A DNA stretch of 64,000 nucleotides from VAXT01 sp963698015 (lineage in GTDB: Bacteria > Actinomycetota > Thermoleophilia > Gaiellales > Gaiellaceae): contig OY969109.1 in the NCBI GenBank assembly GCA_963698015.1, positions 1,984,001 through 2,048,000 on the forward strand, given 5' to 3'. Positions 1 through 9,071 of the stretch are shown piece after piece. The translations under genes and the position numbers were made by a program. The notes beneath the pieces were generated by a model. The model had not been told where the DNA came from. It worked only from the letters and a program-made list of their open reading frames with translations, and did not search any database. The stretch's first letter is position 1; each line of letters starts with the position of its first letter.

Positions 1-396
1 TTCAACGTCACCGCCGATGTGATCGTCGGCTTTCCCGCCGAAGACGAGCAGGCGTTCGAGCGCACGCGCCGGGTGCTCGCGACGGCGGGCGTGACGAAGG
101 TGCACGTCTTCCCGTACTCGCCCCGGCCCGGGACGGCGACCGCCGCCGAGGATCCCGTGCCGTCGTCGGCCAAGAAGCTCCGCAGCGCGCGGCTGCGCGC
201 CGACTCGCACGAGGCTTGCCTCACTCGCTGGCGCTTGAAGCTCGGCGCAACCGACGAAGTGCTCGTCGACCGCCCCGGGCGCGGATACGGCGACGACTAT
301 TCGCCGTGGCTCGTGGACGCGGCCGTTCCGGTTGGCGAGCTCGTGCGCGTGCGTGCCGTCGGCGTCGCCGAGGAAGGAATCGTCGGTGCCGTCTGA
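1..396 (+). CDS. mtaB: MtaB/MiaB-type tRNA methylthiotransferase, C-terminal part
   Basis: The reading frame is open at the left edge, so only the last 131 residues are present. The sequence VIVGFPAEDE followed by HVFPYSPRPGTA is the conserved late part of the radical SAM barrel in MiaB/MtaB enzymes. The final ~60 residues form the small TRAM-like RNA-binding domain. The family adds a methylthio group to modified A37 of tRNA; MtaB acts on t6A. The t6A synthesis genes at 52.7-55.6 kb would supply its substrate. The stop overlaps the next gene by 11 nt. The N-terminal iron-sulfur cysteines lie outside the window, so MtaB versus MiaB is a family-level judgement. Confidence 0.8.
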   Translation, partial: FNVTADVIVGFPAEDEQAFERTRRVLATAGVTKVHVFPYSPRPGTATAAEDPVPSSAKKLRSARLRADSHEACLTRWRLKLGATDEVLVDRPGRGYGDDYSPWLVDAAVPVGELVRVRAVGVAEEGIVGAV

Positions 397-715
397 CTGC
401 CTCTTCTGCAGGATCTACGCGGAGGGCGACCACGTCCGGAAAGGCGACGGCTTCGTCGTGGTCGCGGACATCAACCCTCGCGCCGACACGCACCTGCTCG
501 TCATTCCCGAGCGCCACGTCGCGACGTTCCGCGACATCGGCGAGTTTCCGGCGGAAGAGACGCAGCGGATGCTCGAGTTCGTCGCCGAGACCGCGCGCGA
601 GGTGGGGCTGGAGGACTACCGTGTCGTCGTCAACGTCGGCCCCGGAGGCGGGCAGACGGTGTTCCACCTGCACTGGCACCTGCTCGGTGGGCGGATGATG
701 GGGATTCCCGGATGA
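386..715 (+). CDS. HIT family nucleotide-binding protein
   Basis: A 109-residue histidine-triad protein. The signature FHLHWHLLGG near the C-terminus is the active-site triad, and an N-terminal CLFC pair is typical of bacterial HIT proteins that bind zinc. Family members hydrolyse purine nucleotide phosphoramidates, including aminoacyl-adenylates. I chose GTG at 386 because AGGAAGG lies 7 nt upstream and the family usually begins right at the CxFC motif. It overlaps the upstream gene by 11 nt and the next gene by ATGA, so the three are probably co-translated. Confidence 0.88.
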   Translation: MPSDCLFCRIYAEGDHVRKGDGFVVVADINPRADTHLLVIPERHVATFRDIGEFPAEETQRMLEFVAETAREVGLEDYRVVVNVGPGGGQTVFHLHWHLLGGRMMGIPG

Positions 716-1155
716 GCCTGATCGCCGAGATCGAGGAGGAGCTCGCCGTCGCGATGCGCGAGCGCGACGCCCCGCGCCGCGACACGCTGCGGCTGATCCT
801 CTCGAACCTGCGCTCGGCCGAGAAGGAGCTGCAGCGCGAGCTGAACGACCAGGAGGAGCTCCAGGTGCTCCAGCGCGAGCGCAAGAAGCGGCTCGAGGCC
901 GCTGAGGCGTACCGGGCGGCCGGCAACGAGGAGCGGGCCGAGGCCGAGGAGGATGAGCTGACGGTGATCGAGGAGTTCATGCCCGAGCCTCTGTCGGAGG
1001 ACGAGCTGGAGACGATCATCGACGACGCGATCGCCGAGTGCGGCGCGACGAGCATCCGCGATCTGGGCCGCGTGATGGCCGACGTGATGCCGCAGGTCGC
1101 GGGCCGCGCCGACGGGTCGGCGGTGAGCCAGCTCGTCCGCGAGAAGCTCGCCTGA
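712..1155 (+). CDS. yqeY: GatB/YqeY domain protein
   Basis: A 147-residue protein matching YqeY in length and layout. An N-terminal helical, highly charged half (residues 1-75, rich in Glu and Arg) precedes the conserved EFMPEPLSEDEL segment and the GADGS-like end of the tail domain. YqeY resembles the tRNA-binding tail of GatB, but its role is not established. The ATG overlaps the HIT stop codon. No separate promoter is visible. Confidence 0.85.
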   Translation: MSLIAEIEEELAVAMRERDAPRRDTLRLILSNLRSAEKELQRELNDQEELQVLQRERKKRLEAAEAYRAAGNEERAEAEEDELTVIEEFMPEPLSEDELETIIDDAIAECGATSIRDLGRVMADVMPQVAGRADGSAVSQLVREKLA

Positions 1156-1274
1156 GCGCTTCCGGCTTCGGCGCCTCCTTATCCGGTAGCCCCAACCTCC
1201 TCCCCAAGGCGATCGTATCGGGGAAAAGCGCCCGTGTCTGTGCCGGATTCGAGCCGAAAGCGTCGCGGCCGGCC

Positions 1275-1295
1275 GGCGTGGCCACGCCTACACTT
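1275..1295 (+). promoter_or_regulatory. Palindrome and -10 element before phoH
   Basis: A perfect 14-bp palindrome, GGCGTGGCCACGCC (1275-1288), sits directly before a -10-like TACACT (1290-1295), seven bases before the phoH ATG. The spacing suggests an operator overlapping the core promoter and a very short leader. Function is inferred from position only. Confidence 0.35.
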
Positions 1296-1301
1296 CGGTC
1301 C

Positions 1302-2261
<960 letters not shown>

Positions 2262-2265
2262 CGCC

Positions 2266-2640
2266 TTGGTGACGGTCGAGATCGAGAACCGGAGCGGAGC
2301 AGACGTCGACGAACAGGCCGCCGAGGAGCTGGCGCGCCGTGTGCTCTCGGCCGAGGGCATCGACGAGGGCGACCTCGGGCTGCTCTTCGTCGGCCCGGAC
2401 GAGATGCGCGCGTTGAAGCGCGAGCACCTTGGCCAGGACGAGGCGACCGATGTCCTCTCGTTCCCGATCGACGGCCGGGACGAGCTACCCGACGGCGTTC
2501 CGCGCCAGTTGGGCGACGCGATCCTCTGTCCGCAGGTCGTCGGCGGGAGGTGGCGGGCGCCGCTCGTCCACGGGCTTCTGCACCTGCTCGGCTACGACCA
2601 CGGCGCCGAGATGGAACGCCGCGAGGCGGAGCTCGCCTGA
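2266..2640 (+). CDS. ybeY: Endoribonuclease YbeY
   Basis: A 124-residue metal-dependent RNase for 16S rRNA 3'-end maturation and ribosome quality control. The zinc-binding signature HGLLHLLGYDH is near the C-terminus, and the ATDVLSFP segment precedes it as expected. TTG 2266 and GTG 2269 are adjacent start candidates with little to separate them. The stop overlaps the next ATG by one base. Confidence 0.92.
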   Translation: MVTVEIENRSGADVDEQAAEELARRVLSAEGIDEGDLGLLFVGPDEMRALKREHLGQDEATDVLSFPIDGRDELPDGVPRQLGDAILCPQVVGGRWRAPLVHGLLHLLGYDHGAEMERREAELA

Positions 2641-3365
2641 TGGCTGCTCCCACCCGCCGCGGCCCTTCGCTCCTGGAGAGCTTCAACTTCGCCTTCGAGG
2701 GCGTGATCCACGTCCTGCGCACACAGCGGAACATGCGCATCCACTTCGCGATCGCCGCAGCCGTGTTGATCGCCGCGATCGCGGTCGGCGTGGGGAGGCT
2801 GGAGCTGATCGCGCTGCTGATCGTGATCTCGTTCGTGCTGATCGCGGAGATGATCAACTCGGCGCTCGAGGCCGGGATCGACGTCGCGACGACGTCGTTC
2901 GACCCGCTCGCCAAGCTTGCGAAGGACATCGCCGCCGGCGCCGTGCTGATCGCGACGGTGAACGCCGTCGCCGTCGGGTACCTCGTCTTCTCCGACGTCT
3001 TCGTCAACCGCAGCTCACGGCTGATCGAGCGCCTGCGCGACGCGCCGGCCGAGTTGACCGTGATCGCGCTCGTGCTGACGATCATCCTCGTGCTGGGCAC
3101 GAAGGCGTACACGGGCCGCGGGACGCCGCTACGCGGGGGGCTTCCTTCGGGACACGCCGCCGTCGCGTTCGGAAGCTGGATGGCCGTGACACAGGTCGTC
3201 GGCGACTCGCAGCACTGGTTCCTGATCACCTCGCTGACGTTCCTGATGGCGGTGCTCGTCGCGCAGACGCGGATCGAGTCGGGCGTGCACTCGTTTCTCG
3301 AGGTCGTCTACGGTGGCCTCTTGGGCGCTCTGTCCGTGCTCGTCATCTTCCAGGTGTTCGGATGA
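2640..3365 (+). CDS. Undecaprenol/diacylglycerol kinase fused to PAP2 phosphatase
   Basis: A 241-residue membrane protein with two enzyme domains. Residues 1-~125 are DgkA-like, with the charged first helix, then AEMINSALE (the kinase active-site signature) and three membrane helices. Residues ~135-241 are PAP2-like, with the KAYTGRGTPLRGGLPSGHAA segment and the later HSFLEVVYGG. The kinase half would phosphorylate undecaprenol or diacylglycerol, and the phosphatase half would dephosphorylate a lipid phosphate, so opposing activities share one chain. This points to the lipid carrier cycle for cell-wall glycan synthesis. It overlaps ybeY by 1 nt and cdd by 4 nt. Confidence 0.85.
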   Translation: MAAPTRRGPSLLESFNFAFEGVIHVLRTQRNMRIHFAIAAAVLIAAIAVGVGRLELIALLIVISFVLIAEMINSALEAGIDVATTSFDPLAKLAKDIAAGAVLIATVNAVAVGYLVFSDVFVNRSSRLIERLRDAPAELTVIALVLTIILVLGTKAYTGRGTPLRGGLPSGHAAVAFGSWMAVTQVVGDSQHWFLITSLTFLMAVLVAQTRIESGVHSFLEVVYGGLLGALSVLVIFQVFG

Positions 3366-3724
3366 GCCGAGAGTTGTACGACCAGGCCGTCGCCGCGGCC
3401 GAGCGCGCGTACGCGCCCTACTCGAACTTCCACGTCGGAGCAGTCGTGCAAGCGCGAGACGGCCGGCTGTTCGAGGGCGTGAACGTCGAGAACGCCTCGT
3501 ATCCGCTCGGAATCTGCGCGGAGCGGACGGCGATCGCCTGCGCGGTCGTCGCGGGCTGTCGTCCGGGCGATCTCGAGGAAATCGCGATCACCGCGTCGCC
3601 CTGCGGCGGGTGCAGGCAGTGGATCTACGAGTTCCGATTCGACCGAGTCACGTTCAAGAACGCGGCCGGGGAGATCGTCACGCGCACACCCGCGGAGCTG
3701 CTTCCCGAGACGTTCGAGCTGTGA
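3362..3724 (+). CDS. cdd: Cytidine deaminase
   Basis: A 120-residue homotetrameric-type cytidine deaminase that converts cytidine or deoxycytidine to the uridine form in pyrimidine salvage. Zinc ligands are C52 (CAERTAI, with catalytic E54) and C81/C84 (SPCGGCRQ). The substrate-contact sequence APYSNFHVGA lies at residues 18-27. The length is slightly short but complete. It overlaps both neighbours by 4 nt (ATGA upstream, GTGA downstream). Confidence 0.95.
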   Translation: MSRELYDQAVAAAERAYAPYSNFHVGAVVQARDGRLFEGVNVENASYPLGICAERTAIACAVVAGCRPGDLEEIAITASPCGGCRQWIYEFRFDRVTFKNAAGEIVTRTPAELLPETFEL

Positions 3725-4581
3725 AGTCCGGGTTCGTCGCGGTCGCTGGGCGCCCCAACGTGGGCAAGTCCACCCTCGTCAACGCTCTCGCCGGCGGCAA
3801 GGTCGCGATCGTCTCCGACAAGCCGCAGACGACGCGTCGGCGGATCTCGGGAGTCGTGAACGGCGACGGCTACCAGCTCGTCCTCGTCGACCTGCCCGGC
3901 TTCCAGCGCCCCCTCGATCCGATGACCGAGCGCATGCAGCGCACTGTCGACCACGCGTTCGAGGACGTCGACGCGGTCCTCTTCGTCCTCTCGACGCGAG
4001 AGAGGATCGGCGCCGGGGATCGCTTCATCGCCAAGCGGATCTTCTCCCTGGGCGTGCCGGTCGTGATCGCGCTGAACAAGGTCGACCGGCTCAAGCCCGG
4101 GCACGTCGCGACCCAGATGGACACGGCGTCCAAGCTCGGCGACTTCCACGCGCTGCACCCGGTGAGCGCGAAGACCGGCGACGGCGTCGCGGAGCTGCGC
4201 GAGGAGCTCTTCGAGCTGCTGCCCGAGGGGCCTGCGTACTTCCCGCCGGACCAGCGAAGCGATCTCTCTGCGGTGGAGGAGGTCGGGGAGCTGATCCGAG
4301 AGAAGGCGCTGGCGCTCACGCGCGAGGAGGTTCCGCACGCGATCTCCGTCGAGGTCGAGGAGGTCGATGAGAAGGTCGTGCGCGCGAGCCTTTACGTGGA
4401 GACCGAGTCCCAGAAGCAGATCGTCGTCGGCAAAGGCGGGTCGATCGTGAAAGAGATCGGGGTGCGGGCCCGGCCCGAGATCGAGCATCTGCTCGGGCAC
4501 CCCGTCTTCCTCGAGCTCAAGGTCAAGGTCAAGCCGAAGTGGCGCCGGGACGAGAGGCTGCTCGAGCGACTCGGCATCTGA
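3721..4581 (+). CDS. era: GTPase Era
   Basis: A 286-residue Era GTPase, which binds the 3' end of 16S rRNA and helps 30S assembly. G1 is GRPNVGKST, switch II is DLPGFQ, and G4 is NKVD. The KH domain occupies the last ~80 residues, with GKGGSIVKEIG and the terminal KPKWRRDERLL. GTG 3721 overlaps the cdd stop. With ybeY and phoH nearby, it forms a conserved ribosome-maturation cluster. Confidence 0.95.
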   Translation: MKSGFVAVAGRPNVGKSTLVNALAGGKVAIVSDKPQTTRRRISGVVNGDGYQLVLVDLPGFQRPLDPMTERMQRTVDHAFEDVDAVLFVLSTRERIGAGDRFIAKRIFSLGVPVVIALNKVDRLKPGHVATQMDTASKLGDFHALHPVSAKTGDGVAELREELFELLPEGPAYFPPDQRSDLSAVEEVGELIREKALALTREEVPHAISVEVEEVDEKVVRASLYVETESQKQIVVGKGGSIVKEIGVRARPEIEHLLGHPVFLELKVKVKPKWRRDERLLERLGI

Positions 4582-5141
4582 TGGCGATCGAGCTCGTCTA
4601 CGAGACGCATTCGACGACGATCGACAACGAGACGGGGATCGCCACCGGCTGGCTCGAGGGCGCGTTGTCGGAGAGGGGCCGCGTGCAGGCGGCCGAGCTG
4701 GGCCGGCGGCGGCGCGACGATGGCCTCGCAGCCGTCTTCATCTCCGATCTCGCCCGCGCGATCGAGACCGCGGAGATCGCGTTTGCCGGCTCGGGGCTGC
4801 CGGTCCACCAGGACTGGCGGCTCCGCGAGTGCAACTACGGCGAGCTGAACGGTGGACCGGCCGCCGACCTCGACGAGCAGGAGCGCCTGCGGCGGATCGA
4901 CGAGCCGTTCCCGGGCGGCGAGAGCTACCGGCAGGTCGTCGAGCGCACCACGGGCTTCCTGAACGATCTCTTCCCCGACCGGGACGGCTCGCGCGTCCTG
5001 CTGGTCGCGCATTCGGCGAACCGCTGGGCGCTCGAACATCTGCTGCTGGGAGCCCCGCTCGAGGATGTCGTCGGGGCGCCGTTCGAGTGGCAGGAGGGCT
5101 GGGAGTACACGCTTGCCGGTGAGCTGCCGGTGCAGGGCTAG
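4581..5141 (+). CDS. Histidine phosphatase family protein, divergent motif
   Basis: A 186-residue member of the phosphoglycerate mutase-like superfamily. The usual RHG at the N-terminus is replaced by ETHST, so catalytic H10 is kept but the preceding Arg and following Gly are Thr and Ser. Other family marks remain: LSERGRVQA, SDLARAIETA, the central acid in ECNYGELNG, and the second histidine in VLLVAHSANR. It may be a phosphatase with altered phosphate binding. The substrate is unknown. Its ATG overlaps the era stop by one base. Confidence 0.75.
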   Translation: MAIELVYETHSTTIDNETGIATGWLEGALSERGRVQAAELGRRRRDDGLAAVFISDLARAIETAEIAFAGSGLPVHQDWRLRECNYGELNGGPAADLDEQERLRRIDEPFPGGESYRQVVERTTGFLNDLFPDRDGSRVLLVAHSANRWALEHLLLGAPLEDVVGAPFEWQEGWEYTLAGELPVQG

Positions 5142-5150
5142 ACTCCTCGT

Positions 5151-6089
5151 ATGGCCAAGGCGCCGGTGCTGGCAACGGGATTCGAGCTCCCGCTCGAGCC
5201 GCGGCTGCCGCGGATCGGCTCGGTCGACGCAGTCGCCCTGGAGGAGCGTGCCGGGACGCTCGCCAAGCGGTCGATCAAACGCGAGGCCAAGCTGTTCGCG
5301 CTCGACCTGGCGGTGCGGATGATGGATCTGACGACGCTCGAGGGCGCGGACACGCCCGGGAAGGTCGCGGCGCTGACGTCAAAGGGCATCCGGCCCGACC
5401 CGTCGGACGCGACGGTTCCGTCGGTCGCGGCGATCTGCGTCTATCCGAATCTCGTGCCGACCGCGGTCGAGCGCACGCGCGGGACGAGCGTCAAGGTCGC
5501 GTCGGTGGCGACCGCGTTCCCGTCAGGCCAGGCGCCGACGAACGTGAAGGTGGCCGAGGTGCGGGAGGTCGTGGAGATGGGCGCGGACGAGGTCGACATG
5601 GTCATCGACCGCGGCGCTTTCCTGTCGGGCCGCTACGCGAAGGTCTACGACGAGATCGTCCAGGTGAAGGAGGCCGCCGGCGAGGCGCACGTGAAGGTGA
5701 TCCTCGAGACTGGCGAGCTCGGGACGTACGACAACGTGCGCCGGGCGAGCCTGCTCGCGATCGCGGGGGGCGCGGACTTCATCAAGACGTCGACGGGGAA
5801 GCTCCCGTCGGCAGCCACGCTGCCCGTGACGCTGGTGATGCTAGAGGCGATTCGGGACGTCTACGAGGAGACCGGGCGGCGGGTCGGGATGAAGCCGGCG
5901 GGTGGGATCCGGCACGCGAAGCAGGCGGTCCAGTACCTCGTGCAGCTGCACGAGACGCTCGGCCCCGAGTGGCTGACGCCAGACCTGTATCGGATGGGTG
6001 CGTCGTCATTGCTGAACGACGTCCTGATGCAGATCCGAAAGGAGAAGACGGGCAGGTACCAGAGCCCGGACTACTTCACCATTGACTGA
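5151..6089 (+). CDS. deoC: Deoxyribose-phosphate aldolase
   Basis: A 312-residue class I aldolase that splits 2-deoxyribose-5-phosphate into acetaldehyde and glyceraldehyde-3-phosphate. The Schiff-base lysine is K212 in FIKTSTGK and the second catalytic lysine is K248 in MKPAGGIR. It is ~50 residues longer than the Escherichia coli enzyme because of an N-terminal extension, as in other actinobacterial DeoC proteins. Two aldehyde dehydrogenase-family genes follow on the same strand and could remove the acetaldehyde. Confidence 0.94.
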   Translation: MAKAPVLATGFELPLEPRLPRIGSVDAVALEERAGTLAKRSIKREAKLFALDLAVRMMDLTTLEGADTPGKVAALTSKGIRPDPSDATVPSVAAICVYPNLVPTAVERTRGTSVKVASVATAFPSGQAPTNVKVAEVREVVEMGADEVDMVIDRGAFLSGRYAKVYDEIVQVKEAAGEAHVKVILETGELGTYDNVRRASLLAIAGGADFIKTSTGKLPSAATLPVTLVMLEAIRDVYEETGRRVGMKPAGGIRHAKQAVQYLVQLHETLGPEWLTPDLYRMGASSLLNDVLMQIRKEKTGRYQSPDYFTID

Positions 6090-6194
6090 TTCGGCCCGAA
6101 ATCGGCACACACGCGCGCGCCACCGCCGGCTACCGTCCAGCCCCACCCTCTATGGGTGGGGGGTGGGTGGTGGGCGTAGCCCCGGGGGCTCGTC

Positions 6195-7667
6195 GTGAGC
6201 GAGCTCGAGCGCAAGCGGGACCGGGCGCCGGTTCCGGCGGCATGGGACTACGCGCCGGCGCCGGAGGCTCGCGACCTCGTCCAGCTGCGCGAGCGGTACG
6301 GCCACTTCGTCGGTGGTCAGTGGCTCGAGCCGAGCGAGGCGTACACGACGATCGACCCGTCGAGCGAGGAGCCGCTTGCCGAGATCGGGCAGGCGACGCG
6401 CGAGGAGGTCGACCAGGCCGTCGGCGCGGCACGTGAGGCGTTCGACGACGGCTGGTCCGCAACCTCGCCCGCGGAGCGCGCCAAGTACCTGTTCCGGATC
6501 GCGCGTATCCTCCAGGAGCGTTCGCGCGAGTTCGCGGTCCTCGAGTCGCTGAACGGCGGCAAGCCGATCCGCGAGTCGCGCGACGTCGACCTTCCGCTCT
6601 CCGCGGCGCACTTCTTCTACTACGCCGGCTGGGCGGACAAGCTCGAGTACGCGTTCCCGAACCGCAAGCCGCGTCCGATCGGCGTCGCGGGGCAGATCGT
6701 GCCGTGGAACTTCCCGCTGCTGATGCTCTCGTGGAAGATCGCGCCGGCGCTCGCGGCCGGGAACACGGTCGTCCTCAAGCCGGCGGAGACGACGCCGCTC
6801 TCGGCGCTCCTCTTCGCGGACGTCCTGCGGCAGGCCGAGCTCCCGCCGGGCGTCGTCAACATCGTCACCGGCGACGGCCGCACCGGCGCAGCGCTCGTCG
6901 AGCATCCCGATGTCGACAAGATCGCCTTCACGGGCTCGACCGAGGTCGGCAAGTCGATCCAGCGCCAGCTCGCGGGCACCGGCAAGCATCTGACACTCGA
7001 GCTCGGCGGCAAGGCGGCGAACGTGATCTTCGACGACGCCGCGCTCGACCAGGCCGTCGAGGGAATCGTCAACGGCATCTACTTCAACCAGGGCCACGTC
7101 TGCTGCGCCGGCTCGCGCCTGCTCGTCCAGGAGTCGATCTACGAGCCGCTCATCGGCAAGCTCAAGCGCCGACTGACTACGCTGCGCGTCGGCGATCCGC
7201 TGGACAAGAACACGGATGTGGGCGCGATCAACTCCCGCCAGCAGCTCGACAAGATCAAGGAGCTCGTCGCCGCGGGCGAGGAGGAGGGCGCAGAGATCTA
7301 CCAGCCCCCGTGCCGGCTCCCCGAGAAGGGCTACTGGTTCGCGCCGACCGTCTTCACGAACGTCGCTCAGAGCTACCGCATCGCGCAGGAGGAGATCTTC
7401 GGGCCGGTGCTCTCGGTGCTCACGTTCCGCACGCCCGACGAGGCGGTCGAGAAGGCGAACAACACGCCGTACGGGCTGTCGGCGGGCGTCTGGACGGAGA
7501 AGGGCTCGCGCATCCTGGCGATGGCGCAGAAGCTGCGGGCGGGCGTGATCTGGGCGAACACGTACAACCGCTTCGACCCGGCCTCGCCGTTCGGCGGTTA
7601 CAAGGAGTCGGGCTTCGGCCGCGAGGGCGGGCGGCACGGGCTCGAGCCGTACCTGGAGTTCGAGTGA
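6195..7667 (+). CDS. Aldehyde dehydrogenase
   Basis: A complete 490-residue NAD(P)-dependent aldehyde dehydrogenase. It has the WNFPLLM nucleotide-binding start, FTGSTEVGKSI, the general-base segment LTLELGGKAANVIF, and the catalytic cysteine in NQGHVCCAGSRL. The C-terminal PFGGYKESGFGREGG is also intact. The GTG start follows a purine-rich stretch. Position after deoC suggests acetaldehyde or deoxyribose-derived aldehyde as substrate. It overlaps the next gene by GTGA, so the two proteins are likely made together. Confidence 0.93.
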   Translation: MSELERKRDRAPVPAAWDYAPAPEARDLVQLRERYGHFVGGQWLEPSEAYTTIDPSSEEPLAEIGQATREEVDQAVGAAREAFDDGWSATSPAERAKYLFRIARILQERSREFAVLESLNGGKPIRESRDVDLPLSAAHFFYYAGWADKLEYAFPNRKPRPIGVAGQIVPWNFPLLMLSWKIAPALAAGNTVVLKPAETTPLSALLFADVLRQAELPPGVVNIVTGDGRTGAALVEHPDVDKIAFTGSTEVGKSIQRQLAGTGKHLTLELGGKAANVIFDDAALDQAVEGIVNGIYFNQGHVCCAGSRLLVQESIYEPLIGKLKRRLTTLRVGDPLDKNTDVGAINSRQQLDKIKELVAAGEEEGAEIYQPPCRLPEKGYWFAPTVFTNVAQSYRIAQEEIFGPVLSVLTFRTPDEAVEKANNTPYGLSAGVWTEKGSRILAMAQKLRAGVIWANTYNRFDPASPFGGYKESGFGREGGRHGLEPYLEFE

Positions 7668-8461
7668 GCCGGCTGCCGGTCAAGAAGACGTACAAGCTCT
7701 ACATCGGGGGCGAATTCCCGCGCTCGGAGTCCGGCCGCACGTACGAGGCCGGGGGCGCGAACGTCGCCCGCGGCTCCCGCAAGGACCTCCGCGACGCCGT
7801 CCGAGCCGCCCGTGCCGCGTTCGCCAAGTGGTCGTCGATGACCGCCTACAACCGGGGCCAGGTCGTCTATCGGATCGCCGAGATGCTCGAGGCGCGCCGC
7901 GCCGAGTTCGCAGAGCTGAGCTCCGGCGCCGACGAGGTCGACCGCTCGATCGACAGGCTCGTCTGGTACGCCGGCTGGGCGGACAAGCTCGCGCAGGTGC
8001 TCGGCTCGTCGAACCCGGTCGCCGGCCCGTACTTCAACTTCACGGTGCCCGAGCCGACCGGCGTCGTGGGCATCCTCGCGCCCGACGAGCCGCCCCTCGC
8101 CGGCCTGGTCTCACGCGTCGCCCCCGCGATCGTCGGCGGCAACACGACGGTCGTCGTCGCGTCCGAGACGCACCCGCTCGCGGCGGTCGAGCTGGCCGAG
8201 GTGCTCGCCACCTCCGACGTCCCCGGCGGAGTGGTGAACCTGCTGACCGGCTCCCGCGAGGAGCTCGCGCCCTGGCTCGCCGGGCACATGGACGTGAACG
8301 CGATCGACCTGGCAGGCGCCGACGGGCAGGCCGAGGAGCTCGAGCGGCTGGCGGCGGAGAACGTCAAGCGTGTCGTCCGAGGCGCAGCGGACGATCAGAG
8401 CCCGTGGGAGATCGCGTCCTTCCTCGAGCTGAAGACCGTCTGGCATCCGATCGGCGTCTAG
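7664..8461 (+). CDS. Half-length aldehyde dehydrogenase-like protein, no catalytic Cys
   Basis: A 265-residue protein aligned only with the N-terminal half of aldehyde dehydrogenases. It has a YIGGEF start, the RGQVVYRIAEMLE region, VWYAGWADKL, PTGVVGILAPDEPPL and the nucleotide-binding-like part. The general-base Glu region and the catalytic Cys domain are absent. The C-terminus looks natural, with no run-on. ALDH16 proteins carry a second, inactive ALDH domain after an active one in a single chain. This pair looks like the split version, so it is probably a structural or regulatory partner of the preceding enzyme (inference). Confidence 0.75.
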   Translation: MSRLPVKKTYKLYIGGEFPRSESGRTYEAGGANVARGSRKDLRDAVRAARAAFAKWSSMTAYNRGQVVYRIAEMLEARRAEFAELSSGADEVDRSIDRLVWYAGWADKLAQVLGSSNPVAGPYFNFTVPEPTGVVGILAPDEPPLAGLVSRVAPAIVGGNTTVVVASETHPLAAVELAEVLATSDVPGGVVNLLTGSREELAPWLAGHMDVNAIDLAGADGQAEELERLAAENVKRVVRGAADDQSPWEIASFLELKTVWHPIGV

Positions 8462-8477
8462 TTACGATGCGCCGTCC

Positions 8478-9071
8478 ATGATCGGCCAGCGCCGTTTCAG
8501 CCAGGCGATCTCCGAGGGCGACGGCATCTCGCTGATCGCACCCGCCGCCGACGCCAACGCCGCCTCGGCGGCCGAGCGCGCCGGGGCCGAGGGCGTCGTC
8601 CTCGACGCGAACATCCCCGAAGTCCGGGACGCGACGGGGCTGCCGATCCTCTGGCGACTCGATGCATCGCCGGCCGAGGCGCTCACGGCGGGCGCGGACG
8701 CCTTGCTGCTCGCGGCCGGCTCGCTCGACGATGACGCCGAGTACGTCGAGCGCCGCTGGCAGGAGGCGCACGACATCGGCCTCGAGTGCGTCGTCGAGGT
8801 ACGCGACGCGGACGAGCTCGTGCTCGCCCTCGAGCGACTCGACCCGGAGATCTTCCTGCTCGCGCCGCAAGAGGCCGGCGACGCCGACGATCCGCTCGAG
8901 AGTGTGCTCGACCTGGTGCCCGACATCCCCGCCGGCAAGCTCGCGATCGCCGACGTCGAGGTCACGACCCCCGACGAGATCGCCGAGCTGGAGCGCGCCG
9001 GAGTGGACGCCGTGATCGTCGCCGTGCACAACCTCGCAGGCCTCGTTCGTGCGGCCCCGCCCGAGGTCTGA
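8478..9071 (+). CDS. TrpC-like TIM-barrel protein lacking the catalytic motif
   Basis: A 197-residue protein resembling indole-3-glycerol phosphate synthase. The start RRFSQAISEGDGISLIAPAA parallels the TrpC F-x-x-A-L...SVIAE strand, and ECVVEVRDADELVLALE parallels the ALVEVHDxxEL strand. The lysine-rich KxxSPS motif that follows strand one in real TrpC is replaced by PAADANAAS. Strand two carries WRLD instead of KDF. It is probably not a synthase. The function is unknown. It lies between the deoC group and a membrane glycosyltransferase. Confidence 0.5.
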   Translation: MIGQRRFSQAISEGDGISLIAPAADANAASAAERAGAEGVVLDANIPEVRDATGLPILWRLDASPAEALTAGADALLLAAGSLDDDAEYVERRWQEAHDIGLECVVEVRDADELVLALERLDPEIFLLAPQEAGDADDPLESVLDLVPDIPAGKLAIADVEVTTPDEIAELERAGVDAVIVAVHNLAGLVRAAPPEV

